Part shown: positions 42,661 to 53,881 of the stretch, one piece after another
How the letters are laid out: every line of letters starts with the position of its first letter
How positions within the stretch are numbered: the first letter of the stretch is position 1
Assembly (NCBI GenBank): GCA_039720395.1
Contig: CM077822.1
Coordinates: 21,845,267 to 21,909,266 of the forward strand
Reading direction: 5' to 3'
Length of the DNA: 64,000 nt
From: Liquidambar formosana
Taxonomy: Eukaryota; Streptophyta; Magnoliopsida; Saxifragales; Altingiaceae
Translations under genes and position numbers: made by a program
The notes under the pieces: model-generated
What the model was told of the DNA's origin: nothing
The model's database searches: none
The model's input: the letters and a program-made list of their open reading frames with translations, nothing else

Positions 42661-43800
42661 ATATAGGCATTTGCATGATTTTATTAGCCTCGAGCCCTCA
42701 ACCCATGTGATTTGTTTTTATAAATAGGCACCCCATTATGATGATTAATTAATTGGGCCCCACTGTGGAAATGAAATTCCTTTCTTCTTTTGTAAGGGAA
42801 AAAATAAAAAAAGAAGAAGATGATTTTAGACATTTAATTATTTTTGCTACATTTCTCACTATTTTAGAATAACTTCTGAGAAAATTTCCAAAGAATACAC
42901 ATTCATATATATATATATATATATTTTTTTTTTTTATATTTGGAAGCACGTAAATCAAATGGTTAAGATTTAAGAAACATAAAATCTGTATTTCTATCTC
43001 CTTTTTATTTATTTATTTATTTTATAGTTGCATCTGGAATGTGGCCGACAGATATTGATTAAAATGTGAAATCAGAGACCTATGATCGATCTCCTCTTTC
43101 TGGGTGATGAGATTGCCACGGATGCATTTCGAAACCATGCAAGGTAACTCCCACCAAGGGGCATAATCTTCTTGTCAGGACAATTTAATTTTGGGTAGCT
43201 GTTTCTTGGATGCTCAAATGCATGCATCCTTTGGTCAATGGTCCTTGAAATCATTAATATGTCCCTCTCAAATAAAGATGTGGGTTCGCAGAGGTCTTTA
43301 TTTTGATTTGAACTAAATGCATGTGTAACGTGTGTTTATATTTATCGTTTGGTTAAAAATAGAAAGTAAATAAATAATAAGATAAATTACAGAAAATGCT
43401 TTTGATGTTTATTTATTTTTAAGACATATAACTCCCTAAAAGAAAATTATTACAATATCCTCCGGATCACTACATCTAAAAATGTGAAACACAGTAAGAA
43501 ATTTTTACATTTACAGAAATACCACTATCCATCCAAATGGGCCAATGTGATTTGAGGGGTATTACTATGAAAAAATGTGAAACTTTAGGAAAGTTTTTGT
43601 TATTTACCTAAATAATACTGCATCCTTTTGCTAAACTTTGGTATACTAACTTTTTAGGAGTCCCTTATATTGAGGACATTTTAATTGTCCTGTCAACTTT
43701 ATTTTTGGTTGTCTCATCATGTTTTTGAATGATGATGGGACCATGCATCCACTATCCAAGCTGTTATATATCCAATATCCAATACCAAGGGGTCCCCCCA
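42661..43800. other. Spacer, nothing recognised
   Basis: (TA)n at about 42906-42923 followed by poly-T, and (TTTA)n near 43005-43022. No gene. Confidence 0.5.
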
Positions 43801-43842
43801 CTCCAAGATGTAATATATCAATACCAATTGTCGGCTTCAAGA

Positions 43843-44032
43843 AAACTATCACTGTAATGGTTCAATGAGATCATAAGAGGTAAACAAATGAACAATGAAA
43901 TCAAAACATATTCCATTGTTGTTGAATCCGTCTCCAATTGCTGAAACCACTTCAATAGAATGGATTTTAATTTCAACCGTCCATTTATCTACGTGTCGTG
44001 ATCTTGTTGAACCATCACAGTGATAGTTTATA
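43843..44032. repeat. Long imperfect foldback
   Basis: Bases about 43843-43925 pair with about 43950-44032: AACTATCACTGTAATGGTTC faces AACTATCACTGTGATGGTTC read on the other strand, and pairing continues with mismatches through ATTCCATTG/ATTCTATTG. CCAATACCAA occurs directly repeated just outside (43779 and 44035). It is either a small MITE or a hairpin-forming locus. Confidence 0.6.
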
Positions 44033-44045
44033 AATTCCAATACCA

Positions 44046-45926
44046 AAGGGTAGCCCTAACCCTATTTTTCTTCGAGAGGTCGTTAATGGAGACAAACATT
44101 TGAATAGATATCCTAAGCTCAAAACCCAAACCCATTTTCATGCTAGGACTTTCCCATTAAATCATAGTCACTAAAAAACCCGAAAATTAAATTAAAAAAT
44201 TATAAAAAATTATAAAATAATTCCTACTAATAACAGTTCGAATCTATGATTAGGTTGCTACAAGGAAAGGAAAAACAAAAGCAGACTTATTCCAAATGCG
44301 GTGATGATGCGATGTGAAACATAATGGCATCACTGCATTAAATGGGACAGTATGGGTCAGAAATGGGCCTTCATGGAGTAAGATTATAAGACCTTATGGG
44401 TAAAGATGGCATATTTCAACCCGGTCCATAAAGTTTTGACTCAACCCATATCCATATGGGATGGATTTTTTTTTTTTGTTTTTTCGGGTATTGGTTCGAG
44501 CATGGACATAAATCTAAAAATTATTTCGGGTACGGGTCAGACATGGATCTCAAAAGAAAAAATCCGATGACCCAACCCAACTTTGCTTTTACATGTTTAC
44601 CCTTATGTATATACCAAGGGATTGAACACACGCAAAATGCGTGCCGGGTGATTGGATGCTTTTATTTTATAAGCTCCTTTTGGGTGCTTTCAATAGATAT
44701 CTTTTTTTGGTTTGTTTGTAGTTAGACTGGGTGGGTGGGTGGTAATGAGCAAATTACTGAAAAACGCAAATCATGATAGTTAAGCTTTCAACTTATAACC
44801 GAACTCAATCGCAAAGTTCTCGTACCTTGTGCACATCCTTACTGGTTTTGATCATTTCAAAAATCAAATTGGCTTATGCAATCATTGTAAATAGTTGTAT
44901 GTGTTGTCTTTTCTTCATTTTTTTGCCTTCCATTGTGACAATTATATCAAGTTTCTGTGTGAATCCATTAATGAAATATTCAGATCAAGTAACATAAGAG
45001 TATGTGACACAGCGTGAGAATCCACTGCACCTAATTAAAAAATAATAACAAATGATCCTTTCAAAAGACCATTAATAATATGACCAGGATACCATAATGA
45101 ACAGATATGATCAAGATGGAAAATCCCTTTGAGTCCATTTATTTCACCCACTGCATGTGTACATGTACTGGTGTTGAAGAAAAGTTTCAGTGCCACACGA
45201 GATCAAAATATAAATTCATCATTGTCCACTTGCATAGCTCTCTCCAGTGATTTAGAAGTCCCTTCCTTTATATTGGGGAAAACGCTCAAACCACTTTAAT
45301 AAAAATTCTAGTGAGTCCTTAGAATTAAAGGGTCTTCCCATCTGCCATAATATGGAAAGGACCAACTTCCTCTGCCTCCCCCATATGCAATGGATGAACA
45401 TCCAGGCCTTGAAGATACAGTTCTTGGGTCAGAAACTTATCATATAAAACTGTATACTAATATCAATTGCAGTAACAAACCAGACAAAAATCAATCTTAA
45501 TAACTAAAAAGGAAAAAAAATCGATGCTGTGAATTATTTTTCAATGATTTCGCTAAGTTTTCTCACTTTTTCGGGTTCTCTTTTATCATCCTCCCCCCGC
45601 CCCCCTACTTTTTTTTCTTTTTCCTTCGGTTTTAAGAAGCATACAACGTCAAAAGTGAGAATTTAAATTCTATCATTTCCATTTCCCCAGTTTTTTCCAC
45701 AACCAAACAGAACCTAAACATATTCCTTCAAATTGTAATCCAAACATATAAAAAAACAGAAATAAATTTTTTTCCTTAATCTGGAAAGTGTTGCTGACTC
45801 ACTTGGCTTTTGTGGGGATAGCTGGAAATACACAGATTACCAGCAAATAGTTTGTCAAGCTCTGTATCACCTTGATATAGAATTTTTCACCCAACATTAT
45901 CAATTGCTTGAGAGATAAGTAGCCAG
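44046..45926. other. Spacer, nothing firm
   Basis: No exon recognised. The left edge of the inverted duplication may extend into it, because the matching right arm runs off the window. Confidence 0.45.
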
Positions 45927-46215
45927 TAGAGCTGGAATTATTAAACATTTTCATGCATTTCAATTCTAAGACGGTTGGATCCTTAGCAGAAGGCATACTA
46001 ATATTTCTATGAATTGATCCTTTTGTCTCATAACCATCTTCAGCATAGGTAACAAATCCAGAACCATTCTTGTGATCTTGCAACATTTTTTAATTGGATT
46101 CTTAGCCAGGTATCAAATTCATCTCCTCTTCTTCAGTCGAGAATGGTAGGTGATGGGCTTTTCCAGGTTCGTTCTTGATTCTTAGCCAGGTATCAAATTC
46201 ATCATTCATAAAATC
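45927..46215 (-). pseudogene. KTF1/SPT5-like exon fragment, left arm
   Basis: The minus strand reads MNDEFDTWLRIKNEPGKAHH, LPFSTEEEEMN, then after a 28-bp duplication and a stop KMLQDHKNGSGFVTYAEDGY, and NISMPSAKDPTV. This matches the N-terminal part of plant KTF1 (SPT5-like, RDM3), a KOW-domain factor of RNA-directed DNA methylation. After KCMKM the likeness is lost. Only this piece is present and it is interrupted, so it is a captured or duplicated fragment. Confidence 0.7.
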
Positions 46216-47055
46216 TATGAGAGAGAGAGAGATAGAGAGAGAGACATTCAATCTAAGCATGACTTACATTATTCAGATTACAGAAATGGAATACAAATCA
46301 TAATTTTATTATTCCAAAACATAATAGCACCTGCTCTACTGTGTAAACCAAAGAGATTAAAACAACATATTCGGAAACCCAATAACGCATGTAATTAAAT
46401 AATAATAATAATAATAATACCTCTTGAAATCAAAATGCAAGGAAATCTAAATCCATTAGCAATGTCCCAGTGCAAGAAGCATCATCCAAGTTGTTCCCTT
46501 CTGGAAATAGCATACATTAGGAATTGAATTTACATGTAATAATCACAAGAGACACAACATCCAAAGTTGACAATGTAAGTTCAAGACATAATGGTCATGA
46601 TTTGATGGTCTAACAAACAAATTACTACATTTAGGAGAACTAATGAAAAATCCTACTGCTAGAATGTTAACTGAATGGATCAAAAAAACCTTGTTAAAAG
46701 GTTAAAGCTGAGTTGTCAGTTATCCTTAAAGAAGCAGGGGGAAGATGACAGCCAAATTACAACATGAATGCTTTTAAATCTAACCACTACAAACTGCTGG
46801 CTACAAAAATGGAGCATTCAGGATAACTACTTACTTGAGAGACCATTTTATATGATGTATTTTGTCTTCAATATGATCATGTTCATTCCTCAACAATTGG
46901 AGTTGCTGCACAAAACAAGTCATGTAAGAAGAAAACACTAAAGGTTTCCTTGTAGCTCAATGACAGGAAACACTAAAGGTTAACCAAAGAGTTATTAAAC
47001 TAAGAAATGACCCCCTGCCGCCGCGGAGGGGGGGGGGGGGGGTAATAGAAATTAC

Positions 47056-47156
47056 CTGAATTACATGGTTCTTAAAATCAATCTTTTTCTCTCTCCTTTC
47101 TAGTTCTGTCCTCAAAATATAAGCAGTGGCTTTTCCTTTTTCTTTTTCCCTACAGC
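47056..47156 (-). pseudogene. Coiled-coil gene exon fragment, left arm
   Basis: An exon with AG/GT borders encodes a charged helix (AYILRTELERREKKIDFKN, ending HVIQ). The next exon (LQLLRNERDHIEDK...) follows at about 46822-46892. I do not recognise the parent gene. The right arm has the same pair at 62769-62869 and 63033-63103. Confidence 0.5.
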
Positions 47157-47657
47157 CTGACAAAGTTTATATTAGCTTCAATAATTTTCAAATTTATCAA
47201 AGCAGCACAACAAGATACATCGACAGACAAATCTTCCTCAGATTTTTAAATGTGTAATTATCTCCTTTACAAATAATCCAAGGAATATCTACTTTTCAAC
47301 ATCTCTAATCATACTCTTTGTCTATGACCAATTAACCCATCTATAATAAAGTGAACACAACACACACACAAAATATATTCAATGAGCCTTTCTCTTTTCT
47401 TTTTTTCCACATCATGCCAAAGTTCATGTCATCTTTAATAATCTTCAAATTTAAGTAGCACAGCAAGACGCACCATCAAGAACTTCAAACCACTGCCAGT
47501 TAAACAAAATCAAATTTAAAAAATAGGAATTACTAATTTCTTTTTATCTATACAAAATATTGGAAAATAATTGTAGTAGTGGAAACACTGAAAATTTCAT
47601 AAGCTAGAAGAGTGGGGGGAAGAAAAAAGGGATATAGAAATTACCTGAATTACAAGG

Positions 47658-47718
47658 TTCCTAAAATCAACCTCTTGGCTGTCATCATCCAAGAGGTTGA
47701 TTTTAGGAATATAAAAAT
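47658..47718. repeat. Perfect short hairpin, left arm
   Basis: CCTAAAATCAACCTCTTGG and CCAAGAGGTTGATTTTAGG are exact complements about 10 bases apart. The same hairpin is in the right arm at about 62219-62266. One arm of it is a duplicated copy of the end of the coiled-coil exon (GTTGATTTTA(G/A)GAACC). Confidence 0.8.
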
Positions 47719-48029
47719 GGAGCAAAGTTTTTTCTTTCCATCGGGTGAAAGAAGACTAACAAACACTATATCCCTCTCACATGCTTAATATTGACCCATT
47801 TTGGCCGATAGGATGTTCTTCTTTCTAAGATAGAGTCTGGCCACACCTGGAAAAAGCACAAGTACAAATGATACTAAAATTAATAGAGAACACAAGTGCT
47901 TTTACATCTGATAAATTGGAAAGAAAAAAAGAAAAAAAAAAGGAGGAAAAAAAAACTATGAAAATTGCTACCCAATGATTAACCAGAAGGATGACCAAAA
48001 TTGGGGGGAAAAAAGACAAGCATGCTTAC

Positions 48030-48148
48030 CATGGTGCATAAAACTCAACCAAAATATCTTTGGTTTCATCCAAAACGATCTCATCGAAATTATCCTCCTG
48101 TTAGCACCACTACATTGGATGGAAGTGCAGCCATCTTCAAATTGGTCC
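48030..48148 (-). pseudogene. Protein disulfide isomerase exon fragment, left arm, frameshifted
   Basis: The minus strand reads MAALPSNVVVLT, then GGATAA where the family has a GAGGATAAT-like stretch, so one extra G breaks the frame. Afterwards FDEIVLDETKDILVEFYAPW is intact in another frame, up to a donor site inside the Trp codon that precedes the CGHC active site. Acceptor and donor are preserved. A second exon (FEGPCTAEFLAEFVNNEGDK) lies at about 49004-49060. Confidence 0.75.
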
Positions 48149-48646
48149 CTGTAAATTGTTGATGATGAAGTGAAGATGGATTAGCAGACAAAGGGGGTGT
48201 GAATTTTGTCACTCAAGTGAGTTGATTTGACAACGGACTCATTATTATTTTTTGTAGGGTTATTTTCTTTTGGTACAAAAAAAATACTGTATGAATTCTT
48301 GCTTATGGGGATTCGGCATTCAATCGTAGGACCCACAGCAGGATGGCCCGTACTCAAGGCAGTCAACCTTGCATCCTCTCTCAATGTATAATAGTTGCAC
48401 ATGAGCTGCTCACTGGAAATACCATTAACATGCCCAACAATACTATGTGGATATGTGGATAACTCCAGGTTTCAAGTTTATGGGTATATTAAATCAAAGC
48501 TCTTCTCAATGTTGCTCCCATGTGTGGGTTCTAAAAATCATAATAATTGTTGGCAGAGTGTGAACATTCTTTCCCAATTGTGTTAAAAGTTAGTTAAAGA
48601 AGTTGCCGGAAAAAGAAGAGCACCTTTGACTTGAGCTGCTCTTTGC

Positions 48647-48760
48647 TCATCTTCATCTGGAACAGAACCATAGTATCCACCTCATCAAACAACCTTTGAA
48701 TTTCATCTTAATCTGCAACAAAACCATAGTAATCCACCTCAACAAACAGCCTGTGAATTT
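48647..48760. repeat. 60-bp tandem duplication only in the left arm
   Basis: AACAGAACCATAGTATCCAC.. and AACAAAACCATAGTAATCCA.. are consecutive diverged copies. The right arm has a single copy (about 61232-61290). Confidence 0.65.
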
Positions 48761-49003
48761 CAAGAGACAACTGCCCACATAACTGCACTTGTATAAACTA
48801 ATTAAACATTCCAAAGAACAATCCACCTCAAATAGAGAGCAAGTAACCTCAAAACTATAGATTAAGTTAGGAGTTCTGTGAAAAGAGTCAAATCCATATT
48901 TTTTCATATTATCCCCACATTTATATATATAATAACCACATTAACATGCCCAGCGTATAAATTTATTTTGAGTTTGGTCAAAAAAAAAAAAAAAAAGTTT
49001 TTA

Positions 49004-49060
49004 TCTCCTTCATTATTGACAAACTCAGCAAGGAATTCTGCAGTACATGGACCTTCAAAC
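49004..49060 (-). pseudogene. Protein disulfide isomerase upstream exon fragment, left arm
   Basis: Encodes FEGPCTAEFLAEFVNNEGDK after a TATAG acceptor. This matches the PDI segment just before the second thioredoxin domain (..EGPRTAESLAEFVNNEGG..). It precedes the exon at 48030-48148 in transcription order, so gene order and intron are retained. Confidence 0.65.
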
Positions 49061-50697
49061 CTATACAATCCAAAAATTGAATTTCAAGTATTCAAAGTGT
49101 TATGGATGGAAATTTCAAAAGGAAGCATAGGTGAATTAAAAACGAAACTGAATATTGGTGCATTTCCACTATTTTTCTGAATTGTGTTATCCTCACTTTT
49201 TGGGTTCCAAGGATCCTTTAGGAAACCTATTGAATAGTCCAACATGCTCCCATGAGACCTACAATTCAAATAAAGAAAAAAAAATGGAATAAAGAGTGCA
49301 GAATTTGTGGAAAAGCCACCCCAAAGAACATGAGGGGCTGTAAAAGTAAAAGTATAAGTTCAAAAAAAAAGAAGAAGATATGGCCTAGAGATCCACGATG
49401 AGATAAAGAGAAAAGGCATATGATGTGAATTTTGGTGTCTGATCTCAGACATTTCAATGCATACAGCATTGGGTTGGTTCCATCCCCATTAATTTTCTGC
49501 ACTATGGCCACAGTGACTAATAAAATCATCATATGCAAACTATAAGATACAATAAAAGTCAGAATACAGTGATGTATTTAACCATTTTAAAATGATCATA
49601 ATCTTTATATGACTTCTGAGAATATATTGGAAAATCGAAACAAGGGAAACATTAGCATATCCAATCAAGCTGATTCCCATCAATTTTTTTTTTTATAGAT
49701 GTAGTCATGTGAAGATTTTGTCGATTTTGACCATATTTCGATCGCAGCAGCACTTGCCACCACTTCTTTTTTTTTTTTTGTGGCAATTTAAGGTTTGATT
49801 ATTTATTGTAAGTAAGCTCCTCATACACCCTTGCTTAGGGCCTTAGAGAAACTCAAGGCTGGTCTTGATAGGAGTTCACCCATGAGCATGCAAGCAGCGT
49901 TAATTTTTTACTACATAAGAAACTATATTCAGTTACTTGTGGGCTTAGATAGAGAACTGATATAACAGATGCTAATTATGCAATCTATAGGATACGGTGG
50001 GTGTCTCTGTGTATTATTATATATATATATATATATATGATGGAAAGTTCGCTGATCTCATTTGAAGATGAAAAGCTGCTGTTTCATATATACATATTTC
50101 AAATGCAATACGAGAAATATGATAAAAATAAGGGAGTCTAAAAACTCATATGTTCTATGAATATGATTCAGCACATTGAGCTGAGTAATCACTTGAAAAA
50201 ACAAGGTCCTGTAAATGGGTTATCATGTGTGGAGGTCATTCAGCAATTTTCTCATAGCCTATGGATATGAGATTGGATCAATATTAAATCTATCAATTTT
50301 CTCATGCAAGACATTTGCTTGATGCAGCTCTCATGTGCAACTATTATACGTTGAGACAAGATGGGTAAAGGGCCTGTAGAAGATGCTGGGATCTTCAGGT
50401 AAAGAGAATCTTGTGCAATTTATTTATTTATTGCCATTGGCGTTTTTCTTGAGAAATGTCAGACCTCTTTAGATGGGAGAGCTTGGAGGTAAAAATAACA
50501 AAAAAAAAAAAAAAACAAGATGAAGATTAAGAAGAGGAGAGATAGCAACCAGATTAGACACCTCAAGATGTGGTCACTTCTATTTCTTTCAAAAATGCAT
50601 GCTAGAACTGTAATTTAATATTTTGATTGCCCAGTATAGGCAATACTTGTAAAGGTGCCAGTTGAAATGTGCTATTCCAATTCAGTAGAAATCTATG

Positions 50698-53170
50698 TAC
50701 ATTTTTTTCCACCAAGGATTTCTGCAATTTTATTTGAGTTGAATATTCAAGTCAACTCTTAAAACCACCCAATCACACAAACAGTTGAAAATTTTAAAAT
50801 TAAATTACTGAACCTATCTCATTAACCCTATCTATGATTTGAGGAAAACTCATAAGAGAAAAATTTCTATGATTCAAAAAGTAATTTATCTTCTTTCATT
50901 TCCAAAACCATTTAACACAAATCATCTCTTGATTAAGAACTGATTTCCCATTCATAATCATGGATAATATATAATCCTTCACTATAAAAACAATAACTTC
51001 ATTGATGGTTTGATACATGAAGGAAAACAAAACTCCATGTAAAACAAAATGACCCAATCTTTGAGAAGAAAATCCAAATAATGAACCTTTTTGTTGAAAC
51101 CCCCTATCGAGAAAATCCAATTATAAGAAGAAAAATCCCCAAATTTGTCCACATCAAATCCTATGTAAGAATACATCAAACAGAGTACCTCATGAGTATC
51201 AATCAAACTAACAACAATCTATATGCAATTTTTTTACCATGTGCATGGTGGATCTGTGCTGTTTCCATCACAGTTCCTTCCACCACCACCACTTAACCTG
51301 TAAATCCTCTTGCTAACAAAATCAACACCAATCACAACATAGAGATTGAACAAGAATGTAATGGCTAGTATAGGTAGACTAACTGAGACTACTCTTTTGA
51401 AAAAAGTACAAAAAATCACCAAGGAGTCAGGCCAACTAAAGAAACAACAGGTCCAGGAACATGCATCAACTATATATGATATACAAGATTTAGGCAAAGG
51501 ATGTACACTGCTTCAGCTTCTGATAGACAATCACAAATATTTAAACGGGTAAATCTATATAATACCTTTTCTATGAATTTAATGTAGCTAGTAATCAATC
51601 CATAAAAAGAATAAGAAGAAGAGACCGTAGTAAAAAATAAAATAAAATAAAGAGATGAAAAAAAAAAAAATCCTAAAATCAAACAATAGAGTTAAAATTT
51701 GCCTCTGAGAGTAAGAAAAAGAAGAAGAAGAGAAGAGAGACTATACCTGAGCAGCAAACAGTAAGCGTCGATAGATCCGAATATAACCTCACTCCCCTTT
51801 TCCTCTCCTTTCAACAAACCTTTGCCCTAACCCCATCTCCTCAAGTTGCCGCTGACATCAAATCTTGCCGTCGGCCAATGAGAGGGAAGTAGGGAACCCC
51901 AACCCTAGATGTCAATCGACTTAGAGATGGAGTGAGGGAGTTGTCAATAGGAAAACAAATCAAACGAACAAAAAAAAGGGGGAAAATGAAAAAATAAAAT
52001 AAAATGAAACTACTGACCTGAGGATGGCCGGCGAGGTGATCTGAGAAAGAGATGAGGCGAGGGGGAAAGTCCGAAAGTAGAGAGAATGAGGAGGCAGAGA
52101 AGGAGAAGAGAAGAGAAAAGAAAAGGAGAGAGAGAGAGAGAGAGAAAGCAGGTCTGAGCTAAGGGGACGGATGAAAAGGGAAGAGAGGGAGACGAAGCAT
52201 GGGTGAAGAGAGAAAAAGCAAGAGAAAGAGAGAGGAGATGGCAGAAAGGGGTACGGGTTTCTGATCAGGCGCGAGAACGAAGGGAGGAGGAGAGTGAGGG
52301 TTTTGGACGGAAGGGACGAAAAAAACCGGAAAGGGGCGAAAAAAAAAACCGGACCACACCCGGTTCTTTTTCTTGCTTTATAGAATAACAATAGATAACT
52401 TACTAAACCCTAGTCCTAAACCCTAGCCCTAATCCCTAATTTCTTCTCTTCTGCTCCCTCACCGCCCCAGCCTCAGCCTCAGCCTCGCCTCACGATCTCT
52501 GCCATCACCTGCTCGTCGCCCTCAAGCCCTCTGCCATCGCCGCCGGCTGCCCTCACGAGTCATAAGTCACGCCCTCACCGCCTCACCCTGGCGCCTCACC
52601 CTCAAGCTCTCTGCTGTCGCTACCTCACGACCTCACCGCCGATTTACCCTCACTGCCTCACTGCTCTCTGCTGTCGCTCTTTGCGTTGGGCAGCCACGAT
52701 CGATGATGAAGACCCATAGCGAAGCCACGACTCCAGATCGATGATTAAAGAAGCAGCATCCATGGCTACCATCATTGGAATAGTTCCATTGTCAGCTCGC
52801 TGATAAGGATCCATTTCTGATTTGCTGAAGGTACTATTTCTTCATGGAATGGCTTTGCTGCTGGCCTGTGGTGTGTTCTGATTTGATGTGTTAATTGGCC
52901 ATGTTTGATAGGTTGGTATGATTTTCCAGGTTTGTTTTTTGGTTTATCTCTCTCTAGTGCAAGCGTAAAAATGTATGTGTAGTGGTGTACTATGGGCAAG
53001 CGTAAAAATGTAATCAAGAGAAGAGGATAAAGTTGACCGTGTTTTTACTATTCATGCTTCGAAAATTCGGAGCGTGACAAGCTTGTTCTGGAAATCATTT
53101 CAACACTAGGTATAGACAAAGAGTGGAATCGTAAAACCAAATGAAAGGAAAATAATCAAAAATAATTCTT
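50698..53170. other. Spacer with a GC-rich, CT-rich block
   Basis: Mostly noncoding. About 51960-52370 is purine-rich on the plus strand (GAGA runs), producing long low-complexity frames. About 52395-52720 is GC-rich with repeated CCTCACCGCC/CTCACC words, preceded by AACCCTAGTCCTAAACCCTA, a degenerate telomere-like repeat of a kind also seen in plant 5' leaders. It might be an exon or promoter of an unrecognised gene, but no protein family is visible. Confidence 0.4.
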
Positions 53171-53179
53171 TATTTAAAT

Positions 53180-53425
53180 TCCTTACAAATACACTTCAGT
53201 CAATGATTCTGAAGACAAGAAATGGAGACAGGAAAAACAAACCACTGAGTCGTAAAGGGGAGTCATGTTTATGACTAACGTCTCCAGATGAAGGGAACTT
53301 TGTAGCAGGCTTGATATACCACGAACATCACATTTCATGATGTACGTATCCAGTATCAAGCATTTGCACTTGGACAATGGAAAAAGCATACCTTTCGACT
53401 CCAAAAAATGATAGAACCTAAGCCC
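53180..53425 (-). pseudogene. F-box/LRR (FBD-type) gene fragment
   Basis: The minus strand reads FYHFLESKGMLFPLSKCKCL, ILDTYIMKCDVRGISSLLQ and SSLHLETLVINM. This matches the leucine-rich repeat part of plant F-box/FBD proteins (..L.T.L.KWDLPGIA.LLRSSP.LETLVI). No F-box, FBD domain or clear gene continuation is seen nearby, so it is an isolated fragment. Confidence 0.6.
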
Positions 53426-53881
53426 AAAAAAGCAGGAATCAAAACAAAAGACAAAATTAAGATAGAGCCAAATTATAAATAAATGTTACTACAAATCTCT
53501 CTCTAATAGTAAAAATTGTTGTAAGAAAAGTTGTAAAATATTGTCTCTTCATCTTGATGTCTTAGTTTGAAATATTAAGTTGTATACACAATTTTGAAGT
53601 ATAATTTATCTTTAGTTTGTTGAACTTTTTGCTGAATTTGGGATCATTAGGAAAACGGCAGCTTGCATATATATGTCGACTGGTTTACAACCTAGGCAGA
53701 GGCGGAGAAGTCATCGCCTTTCATTACTGCGGGACCAGTCAGAGGAGAGATGGGATCTTTTGTATTTCCCTCCAAAATAAGATGCCATTGTTCTTTTCCT
53801 CCTAAAACTCTTACAGGGGAAGGGGTTTTCGAATTCTCTCAAAACTCTACAGCAAAACCATGATTTCTGACAGTCATAGAA

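Larger units (their letters stand above)
45927..50697 (-). repeat. Left arm of a large inverted duplication
   Basis: Read on the minus strand from 50697 downwards, this segment matches 59213 onwards on the plus strand throughout, with scattered substitutions and small indels. Matches include CATAGATTTCTAC at the edge, the PDI-like exons, the AACCTCTTGG hairpin and the KTF1-like exon. 45927 is only where the right arm hits the window end; the true limit may lie further left. Confidence 0.92.

Noticed and set aside
49266..49538. Arm frame with VTVAIVQKINGDGTNPMLYA
   Set aside because: Open in one arm only and not recognised; possibly another captured exon but not supportable.
51960..52391. 143-residue minus-strand frame
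   Set aside because: Low-complexity Phe/Ser/Leu product of a GAGA-rich tract; no domain, no splice context.
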